Assembly: GCA_029934875.1 (NCBI GenBank)
Contig: JAOZLK010000223.1
Span: 1 to 7,209, forward strand
Length of the DNA stretch: 7,209 nt
Direction: 5' to 3'
Source of the DNA: Bacteroidales bacterium
Lineage (GTDB): Bacteria > Bacteroidota > Bacteroidia > Bacteroidales > GCA-2748055
Positions 1 to 6,709 of the stretch are shown one piece after another. Both the position numbers and the translations under genes were made by a program. The notes below the pieces were generated by a model. It searched no databases and was not told the origin of the DNA. It saw only the letters and a list, made by a program, of their open reading frames with translations. Position 1 is the first letter of the stretch, and each line of letters starts with the position of its first letter.

Positions 1-697
1 CTGCAATCCTGTCCAGCAAGGGTGGGATGTCTTCCTTCCCCATGACCTGGTTGGCAAAGGCTGTCGCCCATGCATCGGCAAGCGGGGTGGACCGGGATAC
101 AATGGTAAGGGCATCTGCTTTTCCCTTGCTGAAAGAGTGGCCAAGGGTACCTGAAGAGGTACATATTCCCCATTCACCCGGCGGGATCACCAGTCCCAGT
201 TTACCTGACAGGGCCGAATCTCCGGAGTGAATTACCACCACCAGGTTCTTCATGTTCTTTACAAACAGATCCCCCCCGTTTTCTACGATCAGCTCACATG
301 AATCAAGCAGCGCAGTATCTTCAGCAGATCTCTTCTCAACGAGAGCCAGAATGGCTTTTCCGGCAGCCTCAGCAAATAGCCCGGCAACGGAACTCATTGG
401 GCCGGTTTCGCTGGCCTGTGCACATCTATACATGCTTTCCACCTCAGGGGCTAAAGACCCGGGCCCATCCGGTATGGGCAGTGGATCCAGTGTGGAAGCA
501 AAGGAGGGGTTTCTGGCAATATGATCGGAAAGCAGCGAATAAAGACGCTCTTGCTCCTCCCTGCAAACGGCTTCCAAAGAAGACTGATAAAGGTGATGGC
601 TTAGCCCTATCAGAAGGTCTGACTCACGATGCACAGATGAAAAGAATCGGAAGCGGTCCGAATTCATTTCTTCGCGATATATCCTTGGTTGGTACAA
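1..697 (-). CDS. UPF0280 / COG2122 ApbE-like protein, homocysteine biosynthesis partner (3' end off the left edge)
   Basis: Reading the minus strand from 697 gives 232 codons with no stop before the window edge. UPF0280 proteins are usually about 240-250 residues, so only a short C-terminus should be missing. Family-like motifs are SDLLIG (about 26-31), ETGPMSSVAG (97-106), VENGGDLF (138-145), GICTSSGTLGHS (177-188) and LADAWATA (206-213). The last and the NGGD motif resemble motifs of ApbE flavin transferases. Family knowledge: COG2122 proteins occur with DUF39 and NIL/ferredoxin genes, and fitness data in Desulfovibrio tie all three to homocysteine formation; the exact reaction is not settled to my knowledge. 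The start is inferred to be TTG at 697, 2 nt after the ferredoxin stop. It restores a family-like N-terminus (YQPRIYR) and has GGAG 7 nt upstream. The first ATG, at 667, would remove that segment. Family assignment is strong; start and biochemical role are less certain. Confidence 0.9.
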   Translation of the reverse strand, partial: MYQPRIYREEMNSDRFRFFSSVHRESDLLIGLSHHLYQSSLEAVCREEQERLYSLLSDHIARNPSFASTLDPLPIPDGPGSLAPEVESMYRCAQASETGPMSSVAGLFAEAAGKAILALVEKRSAEDTALLDSCELIVENGGDLFVKNMKNLVVVIHSGDSALSGKLGLVIPPGEWGICTSSGTLGHSFSKGKADALTIVSRSTPLADAWATAFANQVMGKEDIPPLLDRIA

Positions 698-699
698 GC

Positions 700-1122
700 T
701 TATGCTCCGAAGTTGAGTTCAAAAAGCTGAAGTGGACATGCTTTAATACAGAGTTCACACGCGACACAACGATCGGGTGAGAATTTCAGTTTACGGTTAG
801 AATTCTTCATGGTAAGGGCACCCGGGAAGCAGACCGAAGCACAGGCCCCGCAGTGAATACAGTCTTTTTCATTGAAAAGAATGGTTTTTACCACAGGTGA
901 GATATGAACCTTCCTGTCTTTGAGGTACTCCAGTGCCTCATCCATCTTCGCAGCCTCGCCACGCATCTCAATAAGCAGATTTCCCTCTTTCCCATGGGTG
1001 ATGTCGGCATTGAGTATGTTAATGCTCACATCATAATCCTTAATCAACACATAGGTGATGGGCTCATTTACCCGATCAGCCGGAAAACGGAGTACCAGTC
1101 TTTTTTTAACTCTTTTCACCAC
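700..1122 (-). CDS. NIL domain / 2x[4Fe-4S] ferredoxin protein of the sulfide-dependent homocysteine pathway
   Basis: This 140-residue soluble protein has two parts. Residues about 5-77 are a NIL domain (KRLVLRFP start, then KDYDVSINIL), the small ACT-like fold also seen in methionine ABC transporter ATPases. Residues 83-135 are a bacterial-type double-cluster ferredoxin with C88, C91, C94, C98-F-P and C119, C122, C125, C129-P, so all eight cluster ligands are present. The architecture matches the NIL-ferredoxin encoded beside DUF39 in methanogens (MA1822 in Methanosarcina acetivorans) and sulfate reducers, where it is needed with DUF39 for homocysteine synthesis, probably as an electron carrier or sulfur-transfer partner. 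It starts 19 nt after the DUF39 stop. Two consecutive GTG codons (1122, 1119) are the only usual start codons at the N-terminus, and no Shine-Dalgarno is at the right distance, so the start could be off by one residue. It is followed 2 nt later by the UPF0280 gene. Confidence 0.93.
   Translation of the reverse strand: MVKRVKKRLVLRFPADRVNEPITYVLIKDYDVSINILNADITHGKEGNLLIEMRGEAAKMDEALEYLKDRKVHISPVVKTILFNEKDCIHCGACASVCFPGALTMKNSNRKLKFSPDRCVACELCIKACPLQLFELNFGA
705..708 (-). promoter_or_regulatory. Candidate ribosome binding site for the UPF0280 gene
   Basis: GGAG on the minus strand sits 7 nt upstream of the TTG at 697 and lies inside the last codons of the ferredoxin gene. It supports the TTG start over the ATG at 667, which has only a loose GAAGAA run next to it. 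Bacteroidota rely little on Shine-Dalgarno pairing, so this is supporting evidence only. Confidence 0.4.
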
Positions 1123-1141
1123 TGGGATTTTAGTTTTAATT

Positions 1142-2290
1142 TCACCTTATCTCTAATGAGTTCAGTCCCTTTCCTGCAGGGAAGGCCTCCAGGGGTTCGC
1201 TTAGCAGGAAAGCACCTTCTTCAATCTGTTTCTTCAAAATACCCGCAATCTTCCTGGCCTTGTATAAGCTTGAAAGAGAGGAGGTTCTTATTTTTTTGCC
1301 GTTAAATTCAATCTCCCCCGACATGAGCTGCGCGTAATTTACCCTTCCAAGTTCGGGATGGTCGGGATTGCCATAATCCAGGATGCGGGTGGTAATCTGT
1401 TCGTTTCTGATCATCAACCTGGCTGCCATTTCCTCATCGAGAACAGGAATTGGGATCCCGATTCCCACAAACATGGATACGCCGTATTTTTCGTAATAGG
1501 CTGCTTTAATGTATTCGGAGCTCATGTTTCTTGCATCGCCCATTACAGTGAGCGTAGCCGCATTTGATACCGGCACACCGTGCTCATTCAGCTCTGCGTT
1601 ACTTTTATACTGTGTTCCATGCCAGCTCACATAAGCAGTGGTGCCTCCCAGGAAAATTCTGGTTCCCAGTCCAATGGTCCGCATATCCGGATCGTTGAGC
1701 AATGGGCTCAGTTCTCCTGAGGTGCTGTAGTTAGCATTCCCCATTCGTGGAAGCAGGCTACCCATATAGGTATATTTTATCCTGTTTGAAGCATTTACCG
1801 CAGCTGGATAATTCTGGTAAGCATTCCGGGGATTGAACATAATCATCTCGTTGATGTTCTCCCGGTTAATTGTGGTGCGTATATCGCGCCTTGGATAGCA
1901 GTCAGTTCCTTTGGCATGGGCCACTAATTCCAGGTCTTTTCCGTCGATCAGCTCTTCGATGATATGTGCACCACCGTAATCGGGTCGTTCGGGGTGGTTT
2001 TCAGTTGCACCGATATAAAGATCTACTGCCGCAATTCCAGAAAAAACAGGTACACCATTAAGAGTGGCGCTTTCTATTCGGATGGGTGGATCAGAGTGGC
2101 CGGTGTTTATGAGCATGCCTGAAGAGCACATGGGGCCAAAGGTGGCCGTGGTAACCACATCTACCTTTTCAACAACCTGGGCAGGCGAAAGGTCCCTTCC
2201 CATGGCAGAAACTTCTTCGGCAGTGAGAACAACTGCTTTACCCTTCTTTATTTTCTCATTGATTTCCTGGAAACTCTTCTTTACCGGCAT
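1142..2290 (-). CDS. DUF39 (COG1900) homocysteine biosynthesis protein, CBS-less form
   Basis: The 382-residue product matches the DUF39 'homocysteine biosynthesis' family. Recognisable segments are FGPMCSSG (51-58), the GVPVFSGIAAVDLYIGAT stretch (79-96), GTDCYPRRDI (128-137), GLGTRIFLGG, the YVSWHGTQ segment, TVMGDARNM and GIGIPIPVLDEE. Known role: with the NIL-ferredoxin it converts aspartate semialdehyde plus sulfide to homocysteine, bypassing the acyl-homoserine route to methionine. The only cysteines in the protein are C55 and C131, both inside conserved motifs; work on the Methanosarcina homologue points to persulfide chemistry at the equivalent cysteines. The protein ends soon after a KIRTSSLSSLYKARKIA segment and has no C-terminal CBS pair, unlike the longer archaeal MA1821-type proteins. 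No signal peptide or membrane segment is visible, so it should be cytoplasmic. The ATG lies 11 nt after the batE stop without a Shine-Dalgarno. The family call is firm; the mechanism is inferred from homologues. Confidence 0.94.
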   Translation of the reverse strand: MPVKKSFQEINEKIKKGKAVVLTAEEVSAMGRDLSPAQVVEKVDVVTTATFGPMCSSGMLINTGHSDPPIRIESATLNGVPVFSGIAAVDLYIGATENHPERPDYGGAHIIEELIDGKDLELVAHAKGTDCYPRRDIRTTINRENINEMIMFNPRNAYQNYPAAVNASNRIKYTYMGSLLPRMGNANYSTSGELSPLLNDPDMRTIGLGTRIFLGGTTAYVSWHGTQYKSNAELNEHGVPVSNAATLTVMGDARNMSSEYIKAAYYEKYGVSMFVGIGIPIPVLDEEMAARLMIRNEQITTRILDYGNPDHPELGRVNYAQLMSGEIEFNGKKIRTSSLSSLYKARKIAGILKKQIEEGAFLLSEPLEAFPAGKGLNSLEIR

Positions 2291-2301
2291 TTGGAAGCTT
2301 T

Positions 2302-3054
2302 TTAAATGGTCCCGAAATCATCCGTCCTGATCCATCCCTCCCTTCCGTCGATGATTCGGATGTTATGCCACCCGGTCACCTCTTCATTCACCTTCACCCT
2401 GGTTCCTTCGTGGAGGATGAACAACTCTGTCCCGGTTTCACTGGGTGTACTTCTTACAAGTACCGAAGGAGATAGAATAATTCCAGATTCCGGATGTATT
2501 ATTTCGTGATGACTTGCAAGCGCTGAAGATAATGTAAAAACGGTAAACAGCAAGCCTGCCAGGGAGGCAAAAAAACTGGTTTTCTTCAAGGTAAGCCCCC
2601 TGGTAAAGATATAGAGCAAAAGGAAGGCAAGGGTAAACACAAAGCCAGCCAGCGCCATAATACTCCATGCATGTTCGGGTAAGGCATGGACTGCTTTGGA
2701 GAACCAGGTCCGGAGAAAAAATTCAGGGACTTCCTCAAAGGCATCCGACTTATAGCGGGAAAGGAACTCCAGGTTGTTTTCTGCATCATTCATCGAGGGG
2801 TCCAGCTTCAGAGCTTTCTCGTAGTAAAGAACTGCGTGACCAATACTGTTGGAGCGAAAGGCCGCATTGCCCATGTTGTAAAATAACTCGGGTGATTCAA
2901 AACCGGATTCCACCACTCTCTGCCAGCTTTCCAGAGCCGATTCAAAATTACCCTGCTCATAAAGTGACAGAGCGTCCATATAAAGTGAATCGGAAGATGC
3001 AAGCATCTGGCTTGCACTTAATAGCATGATGATGCTCAGTTTAATTAATTTCAT
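2302..3054 (-). CDS. batE: BatE: TPR / SH3-domain membrane protein of the Bat complex
   Basis: The 250-residue product begins with a signal peptide (about 1-20). TPR-like helices cover about 21-100 (LYEQGNFESALESW, then LFYNMGNAAFRSNSIGHAVLYYEKALKLDP). Two membrane segments follow at about 131-150 and 160-180, then a C-terminal bacterial SH3-like domain at about 190-250 (VRSTPSETGTEL, EGTRVKV, GWHNIRI, GREGWI). This order is that of BatE, the last protein of the Bacteroidota aerotolerance operon, expected in the inner membrane with TPR and SH3 parts in the periplasm, probably binding other Bat proteins or cell-wall material. The ATG at 3054 shares its A with the batD stop (TGATG), suggesting translational coupling; a GTG one codon upstream is also possible. 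The next gene starts only 11 nt downstream. The name follows from architecture and position; its molecular role is not established. Confidence 0.9.
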   Translation of the reverse strand: MKLIKLSIIMLLSASQMLASSDSLYMDALSLYEQGNFESALESWQRVVESGFESPELFYNMGNAAFRSNSIGHAVLYYEKALKLDPSMNDAENNLEFLSRYKSDAFEEVPEFFLRTWFSKAVHALPEHAWSIMALAGFVFTLAFLLLYIFTRGLTLKKTSFFASLAGLLFTVFTLSSALASHHEIIHPESGIILSPSVLVRSTPSETGTELFILHEGTRVKVNEEVTGWHNIRIIDGREGWIRTDDFGTI

Positions 3055-4892
3055 CACAGGCTGTTTTCCAGGTTTCTTACTAATTGCATTGCATCCCGAT
3101 AGAGCTGTTCGGTTCCGGACTTCTGAGATGAGGGAGCGAAACGGGAAAATTCACTTTCATCAATGATACGGGAAAACTCTTCCATCACCTCAGGTGATAC
3201 ATTCCTGGAAGCCAGTTCAGCACTGATCCCTTCCTTGGACAGTCCTGAGGTTTCAATATTCAGTTTATCAGCTACATAACCCCATATTGCCTTGCCAACT
3301 TCTTCATAAAAACGATCTTCATCCCCACTTTTCCGATATTTATCGGCAAGCTTAAACCTGTATAAGGCAGATCGACTGGCCTTCCGGTTTTTCACGATTC
3401 TCAGATCGGCATTTCGTCGCGATACAGCCCTGATATAGAGAATAACCATGATGAAAACCAGTAATGCAATTAGGTAAAACATTTTATACCAACGCTGATC
3501 CATGAGGCTATAGGCCACCGGTGTCAAAACAGGAGGCATGCGCGTGATATCCCGGATATCCGTTCCCAGGTCTTCCACACTTTCCTGCATTATACCCGGA
3601 ATATAAACGCTTCCGCTTCCGTCTTCTGCATCACCCTTCAATACAGTGAAATTGAACTCGCTGCTGGTGCTTGAACGATATTTGCCTGAGCCATGGTCAA
3701 ACCAGGAAAATTGAACGGGTGCAATTCTGAAGCGTCCGGCATGCCTTGCGACAATGGGATATTCATAAGTTACGGAGCCTCCAATCTGGTTCCCGGAGAC
3801 AGATATATTCATGGAATGGCTCACATCATAAAGGTCATGATCGGGTGGCAGGTTCACCTCAGGCTTGCCCAATAAGGGCAAATTCCCGGTTCCCCGGATG
3901 GTAATCTTAAGGCTCAGGGCCTCGTTGACCTCAACTTCGTCCTCGGAAAGCTCAGCCGTCATGGTGAAGTTTCCAACACCACCGGTAAATCCTGCCGGTG
4001 CCCCGGAAGGCAAGGGTTTTACATTGATGGTAACCGGGCGTGTTGCCAGCTTTGTGGGTACATCCTGTACACCGCTGAAGAAGGGATCATCGAAGAAGCT
4101 GTCAAATACACTGTTGCTTTGCCTCTGGACCCTTTGCTGAACCATCCACTCTGATTCAAAGGGCTCGATGACAAGCTTTCCTGATTTCTGAGGGATGAGG
4201 ATATGACGCTGAATGACCTGGGTGACATACTGTTCTCCGTTAATATCCTGCCTTGTGGCACTGGCGTCGGGGTCCAGTGATTTTTTATAAAAGCCCTCGT
4301 AGGGTATATCTTTTGTACCACCCGCCGGCCTCGTGTTTACACGGGTATAAACCCTTAGTGCGCTCACAAGCTGCTCACCCACATATACATCTTTCTTACT
4401 GGGCAGTACCCGAAGAAAGACAGGGTCGGATCCATTGGAATCCGCACTTCCGGCTGATCCGTTCGATCTGGCACCCTGGCTATTGCCCCCCTGGGAGGAT
4501 TGTTGAGAAGCACTTCCTGTGACTGTTATCTTAATCTGGTTCGTTTTATATTCCTTCCTTCCTACGCGCACAGCCGCCGGTAGTATGGTAAAGGTTCCCG
4601 CCTGGTTTGCCCTGAAGATGTGGGTATAGGTCACCACCGTCTCCATGGTCATCTTTCCGTTGACCCATTGCGAATGGGATGAATAGGACGAAAACGGGCC
4701 GGCCATTAGTTGAAAACCATCCATTTCCGGAAGCATTACATCCCCCTGTTTGGATCCTTCAATAACGTACTGGAACTGCTCCCCTGCCCTGACTGTTGCA
4801 GGCGCTGTGGCTTTATAAGTCTCATCCTGAGCACTTAATACCACTCCTGACAGAAGCAGGGCAAAGATCCATATGTTTCGTTTAATGTACAT
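3054..4892 (-). CDS. batD: BatD: large exported Bat protein with one membrane anchor
   Basis: This 612-residue protein has an N-terminal signal peptide (about 1-21, ending LSAQ). The periplasmic part is built of beta-rich Ig-like repeats: about 24-125 (ATVRAGEQFQYVIEG, TFTILPAAVRVGRKEYKT), about 157-292 (DVYVGEQLVSALRVYTR) and about 303-418 (VNEALSLKITIRGTGNLPL, AGRFRIAPVQFSWFD). A Ser/Gly/Asn/Gln-rich linker lies at about 127-155. One membrane helix (471-488) precedes a cytoplasmic tail of about 120 residues rich in charged helices. This is the BatD / 'oxygen tolerance' family layout, found with VWA proteins BatA and BatB, and it is thought to belong to the same envelope complex. The ATG at 4892 directly follows an in-frame TGA, so no earlier start in this frame is possible nearby. 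It lies 20 nt after batC and overlaps batE at TGATG. The family is clear; biochemical activity is unknown. Confidence 0.93.
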   Translation of the reverse strand: MYIKRNIWIFALLLSGVVLSAQDETYKATAPATVRAGEQFQYVIEGSKQGDVMLPEMDGFQLMAGPFSSYSSHSQWVNGKMTMETVVTYTHIFRANQAGTFTILPAAVRVGRKEYKTNQIKITVTGSASQQSSQGGNSQGARSNGSAGSADSNGSDPVFLRVLPSKKDVYVGEQLVSALRVYTRVNTRPAGGTKDIPYEGFYKKSLDPDASATRQDINGEQYVTQVIQRHILIPQKSGKLVIEPFESEWMVQQRVQRQSNSVFDSFFDDPFFSGVQDVPTKLATRPVTINVKPLPSGAPAGFTGGVGNFTMTAELSEDEVEVNEALSLKITIRGTGNLPLLGKPEVNLPPDHDLYDVSHSMNISVSGNQIGGSVTYEYPIVARHAGRFRIAPVQFSWFDHGSGKYRSSTSSEFNFTVLKGDAEDGSGSVYIPGIMQESVEDLGTDIRDITRMPPVLTPVAYSLMDQRWYKMFYLIALLVFIMVILYIRAVSRRNADLRIVKNRKASRSALYRFKLADKYRKSGDEDRFYEEVGKAIWGYVADKLNIETSGLSKEGISAELASRNVSPEVMEEFSRIIDESEFSRFAPSSQKSGTEQLYRDAMQLVRNLENSL

Positions 4893-4912
4893 TCAGATTA
4901 AAGTCACTCAAT

Positions 4913-5665
4913 TTACCAATCCTTTTCTGTTTTCACCTTGGCAGCAGCAGCCTTTTTCTTATCCACTTTTTCCTTCACATCTTTTTCCTGTTGCTGAATG
5001 GCTTCCAGCATGCGTTCAGCATCCTCTCGCGAGATCTCCAGTGGTTTTGCCTCTTGTTCCTGCTCCTGCTGGTCCTGGTTTTCCTGCTCCTGTTGGTCCT
5101 GGTTTTCCTGATCCTGCTGGTCCTGGTTTTCCTGATCTTGCTGGTCCTGGTTTTCCTGCTCCTGCTGGTCCTGGTTTTGCTGCTCCTGCTGGTCCTGATT
5201 CTCCTGCTCCTGAAGCTTCTCCCTTGCGTATGCAAGATTATATTTGGAATCCTGGTCCGAAGGGTTTCGTCGAAGGCTGTTTTTATAGGCTTCAATGCTC
5301 TCGGCATATTTTTCGGATTCCAAAAGGCTGTTGCCAATGTTGTGCCAGACATTTGCCAATGCAAGAGGATCTTCTGCCTTATCTGCCAGGCTTTCATATT
5401 GTTCGAAGCTTTCCTCGTATTTCTCTTGTTTATATAGCGCAGCCCCCGTATTATACTCTGCCTCGAAGGATTCCTGGTTAATATCTTCAGCCATTCTGAA
5501 CTTCACCTCTGCCTCGCTGAAATCGCCATGTTCGTAGGATTTTACACCCTGGCGGTTCACTTTCCGCTCATTTTGTGCCTGCAAGGTGAAGGTGCTCGCA
5601 AGCAGAACTGAAGCAAGGACCATCCGGGCCATTTTTTGAATTGATATGGAATATGATTTTCTCAT
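4913..5665 (-). CDS. batC: BatC: exported TPR protein with a Q/N/D/E-rich tandem-repeat tail
   Basis: The 250-residue product starts with a basic, hydrophobic signal peptide (cleavage probably near LQAQ, about residue 31). Three or so TPRs follow: about 36-66 (GVKSYEHGDFSEAEVKFRMA), 67-100 (AEYNTGAALYKQEKYEESFEQYESL) and 105-140 (WHNIGNSLLESEKYAESIEAYKNSL). Residues 156-203 are six copies of an octapeptide, consensus NQDQQEQE. The C-terminus is helical and highly charged, ending in a Lys/Ala-rich stretch. BatC is the TPR scaffold of the Bat operon and presumably bridges the VWA proteins and BatD in the periplasm; amide-rich tails are common in Bacteroidota BatC, but here the tail is a clean DNA-level repeat. 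The ATG at 5665 shares a base with the batB stop (TGATG) and has GGAG 5 nt upstream; a GTG one codon earlier is the alternative. The next gene, batD, begins 20 nt downstream. Confidence 0.92.
   Translation of the reverse strand: MRKSYSISIQKMARMVLASVLLASTFTLQAQNERKVNRQGVKSYEHGDFSEAEVKFRMAEDINQESFEAEYNTGAALYKQEKYEESFEQYESLADKAEDPLALANVWHNIGNSLLESEKYAESIEAYKNSLRRNPSDQDSKYNLAYAREKLQEQENQDQQEQQNQDQQEQENQDQQDQENQDQQDQENQDQQEQENQDQQEQEQEAKPLEISREDAERMLEAIQQQEKDVKEKVDKKKAAAAKVKTEKDW
5057..5200. repeat. 24-bp tandem repeat, six in-frame copies inside batC
   Basis: On the plus strand the units begin at 5057, 5081, 5105, 5129, 5153 and 5177. Each is 24 nt and opens TTCCTG (TTGCTG in the last). Units 1 and 5 are identical, and the others differ by one to three substitutions. 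In batC each unit encodes NQDQQEQE or a variant (DQE or EQQ at the end). Because the unit is a multiple of three, copy changes would lengthen or shorten the tail without a frameshift. There are no indels among the six copies. Confidence 0.95.
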
Positions 5666-6708
5666 CACTTCTCCGTTTTGAACAGGTTATAACGTTTCAA
5701 AATGGGATTTTTTCTTGAACGGATCATGGACTCAAGGAAGAGGAAAAGGAGTGCAAATCCAGCAAAATACTGAAAGCGTTCTGCAAAATCGGAAAAGACC
5801 CGGGTACTTATATCCCGCTTTTCCAGTTGCTCCAGCTCATCCTCCAGGCTAGAGATCCGGTCGCCTGCAATATAGGCTCCATTTCCTGCTGCAGCCACTT
5901 CCTTCAGAAGCTTATCATTCAATTTGCTGACCACAACCTGACCTTCCCGGTCGCGCCTGTTGGAATTGCTTCCGGGACGCACAGGAATGGGCACACCGTT
6001 AGGATCTCCAAGGCCGACTGTATAGATCCTGATTCCCCGCTCAGCAGCTTTTGTGGCCTCTCCCACAGCATCATCTTCATGACTCTCGCCGTCGGTTATC
6101 ACCACAATGGCCTGGCTTGGACGTACACGGCCCCTGGTCTCTTCATCGCCATAAGACGAAAATGACCTGGCTGCCAGTTTGATAGCGGCTCCTATGGAGG
6201 TGCCCTGTTTTGAAACCATGTCGGGTCCTGCCCCTGCAAGAAACATCTTCACACTGGGATAATCGTCTGTAATCGGAATCTGAATATAAGCATCTCCGGC
6301 AAATACGATCAGGCCGACCTTATCGTTTGACATCCTGTCTACCATGCGATTGATCATTTGCCTGGACCGCTCGAGCCTTGAGGGCTTGATATCCTCAGCA
6401 AGCATGCTGTTGGATACATCCAGGGCGATAATAATCTCCCGGCCCTTAGTCTCAACCTCCTCCAGCTTTGAGCCAACCCTGGGTCCGGAAGCTGCTACTA
6501 TGAGCAAGGTAGTACCCATGAAGAGTAAGAAGAACTTCCAGTGGTGTGCGGATACTGATGCATCAGGCATAAGCACCTCCATCAAGCGGGGATCCCCCAT
6601 TCTCTTAAGGGAGCGCCTCCTGTGCCTCCAGTAAAGACCATAACCCACCAGCATAAGCAGCATGGCGCTAAGGAACCAGAGTATCTCTTTATGTGCAAAT
6701 TGTATCAT
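5665..6708 (-). CDS. batB: BatB: VWA-domain inner-membrane protein
   Basis: The 347-residue product has two N-terminal membrane helices (about 9-27 and 58-74), a von Willebrand A domain (about 89-300) and a C-terminal helix just before a basic tail. The MIDAS metal site is intact: DVSNS (D97, S99, S101), a conserved Thr in KQGTSIG, and Asp in VITDGESHED. The family-specific stretches GVPIPV and DREGQVVVSKLN are present. BatB is one of the paired VWA proteins of the Bacteroidota Bat operon, expected to bind a partner through its metal site on one face of the inner membrane, with BatA. The start at 6708 (MIQFAHKEILW) is the family-like N-terminus and lies 1 nt after the batA stop. The frame is open back to an ATG at 6753, but that would add 15 residues unlike the family and overlap batA. 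It overlaps batC at TGATG. Confidence 0.94.
   Translation of the reverse strand: MIQFAHKEILWFLSAMLLMLVGYGLYWRHRRRSLKRMGDPRLMEVLMPDASVSAHHWKFFLLFMGTTLLIVAASGPRVGSKLEEVETKGREIIIALDVSNSMLAEDIKPSRLERSRQMINRMVDRMSNDKVGLIVFAGDAYIQIPITDDYPSVKMFLAGAGPDMVSKQGTSIGAAIKLAARSFSSYGDEETRGRVRPSQAIVVITDGESHEDDAVGEATKAAERGIRIYTVGLGDPNGVPIPVRPGSNSNRRDREGQVVVSKLNDKLLKEVAAAGNGAYIAGDRISSLEDELEQLEKRDISTRVFSDFAERFQYFAGFALLFLFLESMIRSRKNPILKRYNLFKTEK
5671..5674 (-). promoter_or_regulatory. Ribosome binding site for batC inside the end of batB
   Basis: GGAG on the minus strand lies 5 nt upstream of the batC ATG at 5665 and within the last codons of batB. It is one of only two plausible Shine-Dalgarno matches in the window and supports the ATG that overlaps the batB stop. 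Confidence 0.45.
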
Positions 6709-6709
6709 T

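Noticed and set aside
298..780. Plus-strand 160-codon open frame in the left part of the window
   Set aside because: It is antisense to the UPF0280 gene and the end of the NIL-ferredoxin gene, both with clear family motifs. Its translation shows no recognisable domain.
2291..2301. Possible promoter or terminator between batE and DUF39
   Set aside because: Only 11 nt, with no inverted repeat beyond an AAGCTT palindrome and no space for a Bacteroidota promoter. A promoter inside batE cannot be excluded, but I saw no convincing one.
2667..3029. Plus-strand open frame opposite batE
   Set aside because: It is a shadow of batE; the sequence has no domain-like features and sits entirely within a well-supported gene.
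4991..5437. Plus-strand open frame with a long Leu/Val/Phe-rich repeat resembling a membrane protein
   Set aside because: It is the antisense of the batC CAG/GAG/GAC repeat, and the hydrophobicity comes from the complement of Gln/Glu/Asp codons. BatC is strongly supported on the minus strand.
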